In this document: positions 8,712 to 17,535 of the stretch, piece after piece | Numbering within the stretch: position 1 is the first letter of the stretch | How the letters are laid out: each line of letters opens with the position of its first letter | NCBI GenBank assembly: GCA_030830895.1 | Contig: JAURMC010000005.1 | Coordinates: 1 to 64,000 of the forward strand | Length of the DNA: 64,000 bases | Direction: 5' to 3' | From: Crocinitomicaceae bacterium | GTDB lineage: Bacteria > Bacteroidota > Bacteroidia > Flavobacteriales_D > Crocinitomicaceae | Translations under genes and position numbers: made by a program | Notes under the pieces: model-generated | What the model was told of the DNA's origin: nothing | What the model saw: only the letters and a program-made list of their open reading frames with translations | The model's database searches: none

Positions 8712-10067
8712 ATGAAAAACTTGATACTCGTTCTAAGTACATTAATGCTAGCCTTATTTTCAAATGGGCAAACAAAGCTAAGCACTACGGAGAAGGCTAA
8801 TTATAATCGTTTATTAAATAAAGGTGTTGAAACCTTAAATGCGGGTAGGTTAAATGAAGCCCTAGAAACCTTCAAACGTGCAGAAGCTATTGACCCTGAG
8901 GCTTGGAAATTGGCGTACTGGATGGCTTCCTGTCATTATGAATTAAACAGTTATTACACCGCTGAAAATTATATAAACAATGCGCTTCGGAATATGCCTG
9001 AAAACGAGGATGGCGATGCCCCTTTTTATGAGCTAATTGGAAAAATCAATCACCGATTGGGAAAGGTGGAAGAGGCAATCACGGCATATAAAAAATGTGC
9101 TATACTCATGGGAAGTAAAATGGCCAAATCGTACGGGATTTCCTCTTATATTTCGCAATGTGAATTAATGATTCAAGCAAAAAAACAAGGATTTTCGATC
9201 CTACGAAAACCATTGTCAATTCAGCTAAATTCCTTGGAGGACGAATATGCTCCAATTATTGCTTCAGAAGGAACCTTGTTTTTCACAGCGCGAAGACCAG
9301 AGACAACTGGTGAAACGTCGGATCCAGATAATTCAAAATATTTTGAAGATGTCTATCGTGCCCAATGGAATCCAATCATTTCAGATTATGAAATTGATTA
9401 TGAGTTTTTTAAACAAATCAACACTACAGGGTTCGATGCATTAAGCTACGTGAACTCCAGTGGCACCTATGCTCTTTTTACTGTAAATACAGAAATGACC
9501 GAAAAAACCACCAAGGGATCGGATTTATTCGAACTTCGAAGCGATAGCCCTTTTGTATGGGAATCCCCAACCCTTATCAAGCAAAAAGGCCTTAATACGG
9601 ATTATTTTGAGGGTAGTGCAACATCTACTGAAGGGTCTGAAATGGGCGATTTCCTGATATTTGTTTCAGACCGCAATGCCGAAACCAGTGGCCTAGACTT
9701 ATTTACATGTACACAGCAAGAATCAATCTACGGAGAGGTATCTGCTCTTCCAAAACATCTTAATAGTCCTGGAAATGAAACCACTCCGATGATTACCTCT
9801 GATGGTAAATATTTGTTTTTTAGTAGCGATGAACTCCCTGGTTTTGGAGGTTATGATATTTTCTACAGTATAAATGAAAATGGCGTTTGGTCAATGCCGG
9901 TAAATCTAGGTCCAGAAATTAACTCGGTTAATCACGATACACATTTTAATTTAGACACAAAGAACAATAAGGCTGTATTCGCCTCGATGGCTGAAAAGGA
10001 AGGATACTTTTCTTATGACTTATTTGGAGTTGACTTAACTGGGACAGATTTTCCGTTCTTGAAATAA
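8712..10067 (+). CDS. Secreted TPR-PD40 repeat protein
   Basis: 451 residues. Signal peptide 1-20 (ending SNGQ), then three or four TPR-like helix pairs (about 25-150: NKGVETLNAGRLNEALETF, AYWMASCHYELNSYYTAENY, IGKINHRLGKVEEAI). A set of PD40/WD40-like strands follows (about 175-445: DEYAPIIASEGTLFFTARR, TPMITSDGKYLFFSSDELP, GYDIFYSINENGVWSMPVNLG). This matches the front part of PorE/SprE-like T9SS proteins but lacks an OmpA domain; it simply ends after the propeller. It converges on the PorP/SprF gene with 2 bases between stops, so it belongs by position to the first adhesin cassette. Role inferred: periplasmic accessory of the T9SS or a surface complex. Confidence 0.78.
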   Translation: MKNLILVLSTLMLALFSNGQTKLSTTEKANYNRLLNKGVETLNAGRLNEALETFKRAEAIDPEAWKLAYWMASCHYELNSYYTAENYINNALRNMPENEDGDAPFYELIGKINHRLGKVEEAITAYKKCAILMGSKMAKSYGISSYISQCELMIQAKKQGFSILRKPLSIQLNSLEDEYAPIIASEGTLFFTARRPETTGETSDPDNSKYFEDVYRAQWNPIISDYEIDYEFFKQINTTGFDALSYVNSSGTYALFTVNTEMTEKTTKGSDLFELRSDSPFVWESPTLIKQKGLNTDYFEGSATSTEGSEMGDFLIFVSDRNAETSGLDLFTCTQQESIYGEVSALPKHLNSPGNETTPMITSDGKYLFFSSDELPGFGGYDIFYSINENGVWSMPVNLGPEINSVNHDTHFNLDTKNNKAVFASMAEKEGYFSYDLFGVDLTGTDFPFLK

Positions 10068-10069
10068 GC

Positions 10070-11119
10070 TTAGTTTACCCTTACTTTTTTTCTATTAATA
10101 TTGTCTAAATTGTACCGCACAAAAGTTTCGAAACCACCCTTGAAATTAGACACCAAAGATAATCGTGAGATGTTAATGTCGTAAGCAAACCCCGTAGAGA
10201 AAGGACCATAATAAACGGTAGATCTTACAACAATAGCGTCTTTGAAACGATTAAAAACTCCTAAACTGAATGCCATTTCCTTGATGTTATCAGTTTCCCA
10301 AGATGCTTTACGGATTATTTGCTTATAACTAATGCCAAACAATAATTCATTGGATTTACGTTGTCTTTGAAAATATATCGCTGGCTGAAGTACACCACTT
10401 GTAGCCAAAATACCAATATTTGCATTCACGAAACCAGAATAACGTATTGGAAGGGTTTGGATACTAGAATTATAAAAGGAATACCTTGGATTATTGACAT
10501 GATAAGCAGCAAATCCCACGTTAAATCCTTTATCTGCTTCATTGGTTATCTTTCCAATGTCTGTTTGGAAAGAATAAACTCCACCAACTCCTACGTCGAA
10601 ATACGAAAAGTTTTGCTCATAAAATGGCTCGCCATTCGGAAGAATTGGATTAAATGATGTACCGTCAAATTGTGAGCCCCATTGTCCCGAAGCCGGATTT
10701 GTAACGCATTGTCCAAAAGTTGAATTTAAACCTAAGGCAATTTTGCTAAAACGAGAAATTTTTAAATTGTATGCGAAGTTAATGCCAATATTACTTTGGT
10801 TAAAGTAGCCATCACCCATTCTATCATTAAAGAAAACTAACCCTGCGCCTAAGGTTCCATTCGAATTCTTCATTGCCGCATTTAAACGTCCATCCATAGA
10901 AGCAAAAAATGTTTGAAACGGTGAGGCAAAACTTCCGTATTGTCCTCTATACATGGCTATACCTTGAAATGAAGCATTAGCTCCTGCCAATGCCGGATTC
11001 AAAGTAAGCGGAGAAATCTCGGCTTGGGAAAAATGCACATCTTGAGCGGTAAATGCCAAGTAACGCATGGTTAATAATAACACAAAAAAACTTCGAACTA
11101 TAATGCGTTTATCCATCAT
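10070..11119 (-). CDS. PorP/SprF-family T9SS outer-membrane protein
   Basis: 349 residues. Signal peptide about 1-26 (ending TAQ), then the PorP/SprF opening DVHFSQAEISPLTLNPALAG and amphipathic beta-strands typical of a small barrel (GAGLVFFNDRMGDGYF, ISRFSKIALGLNSTFG, FAYDINISRLSLVSNFKGGFE). In Flavobacteriia, SprF-type proteins retain or anchor type B sorted adhesins such as SprB at the surface. The start overlaps the stop of the upstream type B adhesin gene by 4 bases, the usual adhesin-SprF arrangement. Confidence 0.88.
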   Translation of the reverse strand: MMDKRIIVRSFFVLLLTMRYLAFTAQDVHFSQAEISPLTLNPALAGANASFQGIAMYRGQYGSFASPFQTFFASMDGRLNAAMKNSNGTLGAGLVFFNDRMGDGYFNQSNIGINFAYNLKISRFSKIALGLNSTFGQCVTNPASGQWGSQFDGTSFNPILPNGEPFYEQNFSYFDVGVGGVYSFQTDIGKITNEADKGFNVGFAAYHVNNPRYSFYNSSIQTLPIRYSGFVNANIGILATSGVLQPAIYFQRQRKSNELLFGISYKQIIRKASWETDNIKEMAFSLGVFNRFKDAIVVRSTVYYGPFSTGFAYDINISRLSLVSNFKGGFETFVRYNLDNINRKKVRVN

Positions 11120-13194
11120 CTTACCAAAGTTAAACTACCTGATTTATGAAGTATTGTATCGTCGTACAACTGTACGTTTAAGTCATATACATAATTCCCT
11201 TCTTGGGCTGGCCTACCCTTATAAAACCCATCCCATTCAGCATTAATATTTGTAGACTCAAAAACCTTCTGTCCCCAACGATCATAAACGACAAACCCAA
11301 AGTCTTTTACACATACTGCCTTTCCAAAAACCTTCAAGGCGTTATTTTCTTTTGGACCAGTGCCATTAGGACTAAAAATAGTAGGAACAAAAAACTCTCC
11401 ACAGAGCAGCTTTACGGTAACCACCATTGAATCTTCTCCTTGACAACCATTGTTATCTGCTACCTGCACATAATACGTAATTGTAGAATCTGGAGCCACG
11501 ACAGGATTTGGACAATCGGTGCAAGATAAGCCATCTACCGGGCTCCAATCGTAGATTGTTCCTCCGTAAACATTTGCAATAAAAGAAGTTTCAGGGTTAA
11601 TCATTGTGTCCTGAGGGATTAAGTTTATGGGTAATGAATTGATAATATCAATAGTGCCTGTTGCTCCAATTTGACAACCATTTGCATCTGTAACAGTAAC
11701 CGAATATACCCCAACGTCAAGTCCTGCAATACTGTCTGTAATTTCATTTGTGGGCTGCCATACGTAGGAATATGGTCCTGTACCGCCATTAACTGTTACA
11801 TCCATTGTGCCAAGTGCATTAGTTGCACAATTCACTGGCGTTGAGTCAGCACTAATGGTTAGTAAAGGCGGCTCGCTAATTGTAATTCCTTGCACTACTA
11901 CACAATTTGCTGCATCAACAACCACCACATTATAACTCCCTGGCGCAAGTCCTGTAACCGTATCGTTGGCAACGGCAACGGGAGACCAAGAAAATACGAA
12001 AGGGGGTGTTCCAAGGGAATCAACCTGTGCGGCAGCTGAGCCATCTGCTACACCAAAACAAGAAACATTATTTACAAAAACAATACTTATTGCGGGAGGT
12101 TGAGGAATGGGATTAACCAAGAAAGTATTGGGGTTTGTAACAGAGCATCCTGAATTCGTTGAGGTTACTGTTAACGAATACGCTCCTCCCGGTAAGTTCA
12201 TAAACGTTGGCGACGCTTGGGAGATCCCACCATTTAGTGAATATGTAAATCCCGCACCTAAGGGTGCAGTAACTGAAAGTACTCCCGTTGGCAAAGGACA
12301 TGTTGGCTGTGTTATGGCTGCAGTGGGTATTTCAGGAATCGTTAACGCTGCGTTTATTGAAGCAGTATTACTTACAACAGAGGTGCAGCTTGCCGCGTTC
12401 ACCACAATAAATGAATAATTAGTGGAAGGACTTAATCCTAAAACTGAAGCGGTGTTACCAGTACCTGATTGGGTGGTACCCACAGGGTTGACAGTCAAGG
12501 TCCAAGTTCCTGACATGGGAAGCCCGCTAAGAAAAACAATTCCTTGGGCAGTTGCACAGGTTGGATGATTAATAGAATCAATGATTGGGGCATTGGGAGG
12601 TATGGGGTTATTCACGAAAACAGAATTTGAATTCGCGGAAACACAACCGTTATTTAAATTAGTAACCGTAAAAGTGTATGAATTGACCGGAAGACCGCTA
12701 AAAGATGCTGTAAGACCAATACCTGACTGAGTAAAAGTTGTTGCTGGAGAATTTCCGTATGCAGTAATGGTCCAACCACCAGTATTCGGAAGGTTTGAAA
12801 TCGCAACTGAACCCGTTGCAAGCACACATGTAGGTTGGGTTACCATACCTGCGATCGGTGTTGATGGAACATTTGGCACCGCATTGATATTTACAGAAGA
12901 GGTTACAGGTGAGGTACAACCCACAACTTGGTCGAGGTATTCAAAAGCAAAGGTAGAAGACGGGGTAAGCCCAGAAATTGCAGCGATAGTTCCTACTCCT
13001 GTTTGCGTAAATCCTGCCGGAACTGAGTTTATGGTCCACCCAGTGCTTGGAAGGCCTGAAAGATAAATAACCCCGTATTGATTTGAACACGTAGGTTGAT
13101 CTAAGGAATCAATATTTGGAGCAACAAGGCATTGTCCAAACATTGAGAATGTAGACGTGATAATAAAAATAAATCCGAATATCTTCCCTATCAT
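11116..13194 (-). CDS. T9SS type B sorted adhesin with Ig-like and SprB repeats
   Basis: 692 residues from the ATG at 13194, which gives a clean signal peptide (MIGKIFGFIFIITSTF, cleavage near MFGQ). Four or five related Ig-like repeats of about 85 residues follow (PTC...SGLP...GTW...TQSGTG...GLSPSTNY), then two SprB-type repeats (about 395-545: VSCFGVADGSAAAQV, GLAPGSYNVVVVDAANC). The last 90 residues are the gliding-motility-associated type B sorting domain (FFVPTIFSPNGTGPKENN, VYDRWGQKVFES, EWDGFYKGRPAQEGNYVY). It is exported through the outer membrane by the T9SS and displayed on the surface. Co-transcribed with the following SprF-like gene. Ligand unknown. Confidence 0.88.
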   Translation of the reverse strand: MIGKIFGFIFIITSTFSMFGQCLVAPNIDSLDQPTCSNQYGVIYLSGLPSTGWTINSVPAGFTQTGVGTIAAISGLTPSSTFAFEYLDQVVGCTSPVTSSVNINAVPNVPSTPIAGMVTQPTCVLATGSVAISNLPNTGGWTITAYGNSPATTFTQSGIGLTASFSGLPVNSYTFTVTNLNNGCVSANSNSVFVNNPIPPNAPIIDSINHPTCATAQGIVFLSGLPMSGTWTLTVNPVGTTQSGTGNTASVLGLSPSTNYSFIVVNAASCTSVVSNTASINAALTIPEIPTAAITQPTCPLPTGVLSVTAPLGAGFTYSLNGGISQASPTFMNLPGGAYSLTVTSTNSGCSVTNPNTFLVNPIPQPPAISIVFVNNVSCFGVADGSAAAQVDSLGTPPFVFSWSPVAVANDTVTGLAPGSYNVVVVDAANCVVVQGITISEPPLLTISADSTPVNCATNALGTMDVTVNGGTGPYSYVWQPTNEITDSIAGLDVGVYSVTVTDANGCQIGATGTIDIINSLPINLIPQDTMINPETSFIANVYGGTIYDWSPVDGLSCTDCPNPVVAPDSTITYYVQVADNNGCQGEDSMVVTVKLLCGEFFVPTIFSPNGTGPKENNALKVFGKAVCVKDFGFVVYDRWGQKVFESTNINAEWDGFYKGRPAQEGNYVYDLNVQLYDDTILHKSGSLTLVR

Positions 13195-13327
13195 TAAGCA
13201 GAATTGAGCCAAAAAGTTATACCATCTATCGCCATGTAAAGTTACACTAATAATCAAAATTATTGTTGTGATCTTTAAAAAACTTAAACGGATTGTATGC
13301 TGATGCGTTGCTTAACAAAAAAAAACA

Positions 13328-13335
13328 GACCTTTG
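13328..13335 (+). promoter_or_regulatory. Near-consensus -7 box of truA
   Basis: GACCTTTG (first base mismatched) four bases before the ATG at 13340. Confidence 0.4.
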
Positions 13336-13339
13336 TAAA

Positions 13340-14068
13340 ATGGAAAAGCAGCGGGTTTTTATGGAACTTTCCTATGATGGGACGGATTTCAATGGATGGC
13401 AAATTCAACCTAATGCAATAAGTATTCAGGGTACGATTGAAGAGGCATTAACCAAGCTAAACCGTTCTTTAACTGTAAATATTGTTGGCTGCGGTAGAAC
13501 AGATTCCGGCGTTCATGCAAGGCAGTATTTCATTCACTTCGAGATTTTGAATATGAATCTCGATCAGCTAATATATAAACTGAATAAAATGCTTCCTAAT
13601 GCCATTAAAGTAATTCGCGCAATGGATTTGGATATTCATGCGAGATTCGATGCGAAAAAGCGCACCTACCGTTATTTCATTGCAAAAGAAAAATCTCCTT
13701 TTAATGATCGATTTTGTTGGGTTTACGAACGCCAGTTATCCATTAAAGCCATGAATGATGCATGTAAGTACTTAATTGGAACTCAAGATTTTGCTTCTTT
13801 TGCAAAGGGAGACACGGATGTTAAAACAACTATTTGCGAGGTTTTTAATGCCTTTTGGGAAGAAACTAAAGAAGGCTATGTATTTGAAGTAAGTGCTAAC
13901 CGATTTCTACGAAATATGGTGCGTGCCATGGTAGGAACTTTAATTGAGGTTGGAGTCGGAAAGATTTCGCCTGAATCCATTCCAATAATTTTAGCACAAA
14001 AAAGCCGCCAAGAGGCTGCTTTATCTGTACCTGCTAAAGGATTATTTCTTTGGGAGATTCTATATTAA
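13340..14068 (+). CDS. truA: tRNA pseudouridine(38-40) synthase TruA
   Basis: 242 residues, the normal TruA length. Opens with RVFMELSYDGTDFNGWQIQP. The catalytic aspartate is Asp55 in GCGRTDSGVHA. Downstream motifs RTYRYFI, NRFLRNMVRAMVGTLIEVG and the substrate-contact region near the C-terminus are present. It isomerises uridines 38-40 in the tRNA anticodon arm. Divergent from the type B adhesin gene; the 145-base gap holds a near-consensus -7 box four bases before the ATG, which suggests a leaderless message. The 3' end overlaps the convergent plug-protein gene by 4 bases. Confidence 0.96.
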   Translation: MEKQRVFMELSYDGTDFNGWQIQPNAISIQGTIEEALTKLNRSLTVNIVGCGRTDSGVHARQYFIHFEILNMNLDQLIYKLNKMLPNAIKVIRAMDLDIHARFDAKKRTYRYFIAKEKSPFNDRFCWVYERQLSIKAMNDACKYLIGTQDFASFAKGDTDVKTTICEVFNAFWEETKEGYVFEVSANRFLRNMVRAMVGTLIEVGVGKISPESIPIILAQKSRQEAALSVPAKGLFLWEILY

Positions 14069-14763
14069 TTTGCACGTTGGCGCAACAAGTCAAAATAACC
14101 AAAAGTTTCAACAACAATTGCCCCACCTAGTGTATCTCCGTATTTAGCGGGCAATCCTCCTGTGTAAACCATCATGCGATTAATAGAACAGCTAGGAACA
14201 TTGTAAACATCTTGTAATTTAACGCCATCTAGTACGTAAATCATGTCTCCTTTCCTTGCACCGCGGAACATTAACTCCCCGTCGTCTGCCATTTTGATTT
14301 CTGAAGACATTTGGGTGGCCATGGTAGCAATGCTGAATTTATTTGGATTGTGTTTAATTTCTTTTTCCGTTAACTCTGGTGTGGGCAACTCTCCCATTCT
14401 TAACCTAAGCCGCTCTTTAACTACAATCTCATCTTTTACTAAGCCTTTCGGTCTGAATTCAACTGAACCAATATTCCCATATGAGTCAATTGGAACATCA
14501 ACTAAGAAATTTTGGGAAGTGTCTCTTCCAAACACCAAAAAAACATTATACATTCCTGCAGGGATTGCTGATATTCTAAATCGCCCCTCATTATCAGTTA
14601 TCGCTTGAAATTTCTTCCCTTGATCTTGGATAACTGCTTTAACATATTCCATTGGCTGTTTTGTATCCGTATCTATTACCGAACCAATGACATCTCCGAG
14701 TGCTGTTTGTGCGATAATTTGAGACATCAAGAAGATCACACAAAGGGTTAACAATGTTTTCAT
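14065..14763 (-). CDS. Carboxypeptidase-regulatory-like plus TonB-plug protein without a barrel
   Basis: 232 residues. Signal peptide 1-18, a CarboxypepD_reg-like beta-sandwich (about 25-105: GDVIGSVIDTDTKQPMEYVKAVI, GRFRISAIPAGMYNVFL), then a TonB-receptor plug-like domain (about 135-225) with the hallmark pieces MIYVLDGVKL, INRMMVYTGGLPAKYG and LGGAIVVET. It stops where a TonB-dependent receptor would begin its roughly 600-residue beta-barrel. The next gene (truA) lies on the other strand, so no barrel exon or frameshifted remainder is adjacent. Function unknown; it may be a free periplasmic plug-fold protein. Confidence 0.8.
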   Translation of the reverse strand: MKTLLTLCVIFLMSQIIAQTALGDVIGSVIDTDTKQPMEYVKAVIQDQGKKFQAITDNEGRFRISAIPAGMYNVFLVFGRDTSQNFLVDVPIDSYGNIGSVEFRPKGLVKDEIVVKERLRLRMGELPTPELTEKEIKHNPNKFSIATMATQMSSEIKMADDGELMFRGARKGDMIYVLDGVKLQDVYNVPSCSINRMMVYTGGLPAKYGDTLGGAIVVETFGYFDLLRQRAN

Positions 14764-14810
14764 AAATTAAAATCTGAATTTATTAAAAGTAACGAAAAAC
14801 AAACAAAAAT

Positions 14811-15695
14811 CTAACTGATACTTGCAGAAGAAACTTGAAGTTCTCGATTTATTTTCTTGAAAAGCCCTTGAAGTACCTTGCCTGGACCTACTTCAATTAC
14901 TTCAGAAATTCCATAATCATTCATGGCTATCATTATTTGAGTCCATTTCACAGGGGCTGTAAGTTGGGTTAACAAATTTTCTTTAATTTCTGAAGGGTTG
15001 GTGACTGGTAATGCATTGACATTTTGGTAAATAGGGCATATCGGGTTATTGAACTGGGTAGCTTCTATAGCGGAAGCTAATTCAGTACGTGCCGGCTCCA
15101 TAAGTGGTGAATGAAAGGCCCCTCCAACCTGGAGTATTAACGCGCGCTTTGCACCAGCCTCGTTGAGTTTTAAGCAGGCTTCTTCAACAGCCTTTAATTC
15201 CCCAGAAATCACTAATTGTCCAGGACAATTGTAATTTGCGGGAACAACTACACCATGAATACTACTACAAATATCTTCCACTACATGATCTTCCAAACCC
15301 AAAATTGCGGCCATGGTAGATGGTATTAATTCACAGGCTTTTTGCATGGCAGTTGCACGTGCGCTTACTAGACGAAGTCCGTCCTCAAAGCTAAGCGTTT
15401 TATTAGCCACTAGTGCAGAAAATTCACCCAACGAGTGCCCCGCGACCATATCCGGTTTAAATGCATCTCCGAGACATGCTGCTAAAATAGTAGAGTGAAT
15501 AAAAATAGCTGGCTGTGTAACGTTCGTTTGTTTTAATGCTTCATCAGTACCTTCGAACATAACGGATGCAATATCGAAACCAAGTACTTCATTTGCTTGA
15601 TTGAATAACCGCTTTGCATCATCACTTGCATCAAATAACTCTTTTCCCATTCCGCTGAACTGAGCTCCTTGCCCAGGAAAAACATATGCTTTCAT
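14811..15695 (-). CDS. fabD: Malonyl-CoA:ACP transacylase FabD
   Basis: 294 residues, full length. N-terminal VFPGQGAQFSGMGKEL; nucleophile Ser88 in GHSLGEFSAL; catalytic His195 in GGAFHSPLMEP; C-terminal EVGPGKVLQGLFKKI. It transfers the malonyl group from CoA to acyl carrier protein in fatty-acid synthesis. No other fab genes are near. It follows the MORN-like gene after 9 bases, with a near-consensus -7 box overlapping that gene's stop. Confidence 0.96.
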   Translation of the reverse strand: MKAYVFPGQGAQFSGMGKELFDASDDAKRLFNQANEVLGFDIASVMFEGTDEALKQTNVTQPAIFIHSTILAACLGDAFKPDMVAGHSLGEFSALVANKTLSFEDGLRLVSARATAMQKACELIPSTMAAILGLEDHVVEDICSSIHGVVVPANYNCPGQLVISGELKAVEEACLKLNEAGAKRALILQVGGAFHSPLMEPARTELASAIEATQFNNPICPIYQNVNALPVTNPSEIKENLLTQLTAPVKWTQIMIAMNDYGISEVIEVGPGKVLQGLFKKINRELQVSSASIS

Positions 15696-15699
15696 ATTT

Positions 15700-15707
15700 A
15701 AAAGTTA
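15700..15707 (-). promoter_or_regulatory. Possible internal -7 box of fabD
   Basis: TAACTTTT (last base mismatched) four bases before the fabD ATG, overlapping the stop of the upstream MORN-like gene. It could let fabD be expressed independently. Confidence 0.35.
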
Positions 15708-16547
15708 AAGTTGTCCTAAGGAATGAAATTTTCCATCCTTGTATATTTTAATTTTCTTTAGAATCCCGTCTTCATTGTATACATAAACTTTACCATCATA
15801 TAATTGTCCAGCTTTAAAGTTGCCATCCAACCATATTTCGTCATTTTCATTGTAAACTTTATTATATCCTTCTGAAAAGAAAGTAACTCCTTTCGTAATC
15901 GGATTGGTTACCACGGGTGGAGGTTCATTGGATTCAGTATTGGTGTTTGCATTGGGCTTTTTCACAACTTGTTTCTTCACAGTTTCTGTCACTTTTCCTT
16001 CACTAAACTTGCAAGATAAGCGTACAGAACCGTCTTCATTATATTGCGTGAAAAGACCTTCAACCTTCCCTTTTTTAAGCGAATATGACGCTTCCAAATT
16101 ACCATTGCTATAAAAATGCTTAACTATACCGGTTTCCTTGCCATCAATATCAAATTCGGCCTGATATGAGATTGTCCCATTTTCGTGGTAACGTATCAAC
16201 GTTCCAGAATAATTGTTATCCCCAAAGCTCCCTTTTTCTTTTATTTTACCGTTTGAATAATAGCGTGTGTAATTACCACTAGGCCTGTTATTTAAATAGT
16301 TTCCTTTCAACTTTACCGTTTTACCGTCCTTGTTATACTTAATCCAAACACCTGTTTTTCGTCCGTGAAAATATGTTCCTTCTTCTATTACAGCATTTAA
16401 TGCATATCCGGACTTAGGCCGATCTGCTCCTTTGACTACCCATTTACCATGTTTTTTACCGTCTTCATCCCGAAGATTTTGGGCATGAAAAGCATGTATA
16501 GATGCACAAAGACAGATGAGAACAAACCAGAAACATTTAACTATCAT
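15705..16547 (-). CDS. Secreted MORN-2/YwqK-like repeat protein
   Basis: 280 residues. Signal peptide 1-22 (ending AFHAQ), then repeats of about 22 residues of the MORN_2 type (GKWVVKGADRPK, GRKTGVWIKYNKDGK, NNRPSGNYTRYYSNGKIKEKG, TLIRYHENGTISYQAEF, GIVKHFYSNGNLEASY). A low-complexity Lys/Asn/Pro linker (about 190-215) precedes a short C-terminal repeat pair. Databases often label such proteins YwqK antitoxins, but there is no toxin partner here and the protein is secreted. Function unknown. Upstream of fabD. Confidence 0.78.
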   Translation of the reverse strand: MIVKCFWFVLICLCASIHAFHAQNLRDEDGKKHGKWVVKGADRPKSGYALNAVIEEGTYFHGRKTGVWIKYNKDGKTVKLKGNYLNNRPSGNYTRYYSNGKIKEKGSFGDNNYSGTLIRYHENGTISYQAEFDIDGKETGIVKHFYSNGNLEASYSLKKGKVEGLFTQYNEDGSVRLSCKFSEGKVTETVKKQVVKKPNANTNTESNEPPPVVTNPITKGVTFFSEGYNKVYNENDEIWLDGNFKAGQLYDGKVYVYNEDGILKKIKIYKDGKFHSLGQL

Positions 16548-16618
16548 ATCAGTCGTAAAATTAAATTAAATTGTGAATAACAAACAGAAACATAAGGCTT
16601 TTGACCCAAAATTGTTTT

Positions 16619-16626
16619 TAATTTTG
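16619..16626 (+). promoter_or_regulatory. -7 box of the flavin reductase gene
   Basis: TAATTTTG, six bases before the ATG at 16633; TTTTG lies 15 bases further upstream (16599-16603), closer than the usual 19. It supports the 16633 start over the upstream GTG. Confidence 0.55.
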
Positions 16627-16632
16627 TTATCG

Positions 16633-17526
16633 ATGTTGAGCATTTCTCCTTCTGATATAACCGTGCAACAACTGCATCATTATCTACTTGGTGCCATAGG
16701 CCCAAGACCTATTGCATTAGCATCAACCATTGATTCTTCCGGCAATAAGAACCTTGCCCCTTTTAGTTTCTTCAACGTTTTTAGTGCAAATCCTCCGATA
16801 TTAATTTTTTCCCCTGCTCGATCTGGGCGGACAAATCAATTGAAAGACACATACATAAATACGAAAACACACCCAGAAGTAGTTATAAACGTAGTTAACT
16901 ACGACATGGTGGAGCAGGTAAGTTTAGCCAGTTCTCCTTATGCCTCTGGAATTAGTGAATTCGAAAAGGCTGGGCTTACACCCATAGCATCTGACATGGT
17001 TAAGCCGTTTCGGGTTAAAGAATCACCCGTTCAATTTGAATGTAAAGTCAATGAGGTTATTGAATTGGGTTCTGAGGGTGGCGCAGGTAATCTAATTATT
17101 TGCGAAGTGCTCAGAATGCACATAAACGAGAATATTTTGGATTCCAATCAGCAAATAGATGCCCACAAAATCGACTTAGTATCTCGGATGGGGGGAGATT
17201 GGTATTGTCGTGCCGATGAAAACAGTATGTTTGAAATAAAAAAACCAATTACAACTTGTGGAATTGGTTATGATTCACTTCCAACTGATTTATTACGTAG
17301 CATTGTATTATCGAAAAGTCACTTAGCCCGATTAGCTGGAATAGAGCAATTGCCTGATGAAACAGAAGTGAATGAATACAAGCTCACCGTACTGAGCGAG
17401 CTTTTTATGAAATATGTAGACGATGCTGCTGGATTAGAACAAGCATTGCATGAACGTGCTAAAGAATTATTAACAGTAAATAAATTAACAGAGGCGTGGC
17501 TTACGCTTCTGAGTTTTAATCATTAA
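16633..17526 (+). CDS. Flavin reductase family protein
   Basis: 297 residues from the ATG at 16633 (MLSISPSDITVQQLHHYL). A GTG at 16573 is rejected because a -7 box lies between the two. The N-terminal 200 residues match flavin-reductase-like, FMN-binding split-barrel proteins: LLGAIGPRPIALAST, LAPFSFFNVFSANPPI, VVINVVNYDMVEQVSLAS, SPVQFECKV. The last 80 residues are an unassigned helical tail. Expected to bind FMN and act as an oxidoreductase of unknown substrate. The DUF3127 gene follows after 9 bases, so the two are likely co-transcribed. Confidence 0.87.
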   Translation: MLSISPSDITVQQLHHYLLGAIGPRPIALASTIDSSGNKNLAPFSFFNVFSANPPILIFSPARSGRTNQLKDTYINTKTHPEVVINVVNYDMVEQVSLASSPYASGISEFEKAGLTPIASDMVKPFRVKESPVQFECKVNEVIELGSEGGAGNLIICEVLRMHINENILDSNQQIDAHKIDLVSRMGGDWYCRADENSMFEIKKPITTCGIGYDSLPTDLLRSIVLSKSHLARLAGIEQLPDETEVNEYKLTVLSELFMKYVDDAAGLEQALHERAKELLTVNKLTEAWLTLLSFNH

Positions 17527-17535
17527 TAAAAATAT

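Noticed and set aside
12107-12418. Forward 103-codon ORF opposite the first type B adhesin
   Set aside because: Shadow of Ig-like repeats on the other strand; no domain and no promoter.
13195-13339. tRNA, small RNA or riboswitch in the largest remaining protein-gene gap
   Set aside because: The 145 bases show no cloverleaf or conserved riboswitch elements, only AT-rich promoter-like sequence.
15705-16547. Toxin-antitoxin system suggested by YwqK-like naming of MORN-2 proteins
   Set aside because: Both MORN-like proteins have signal peptides and no small toxin gene is adjacent.
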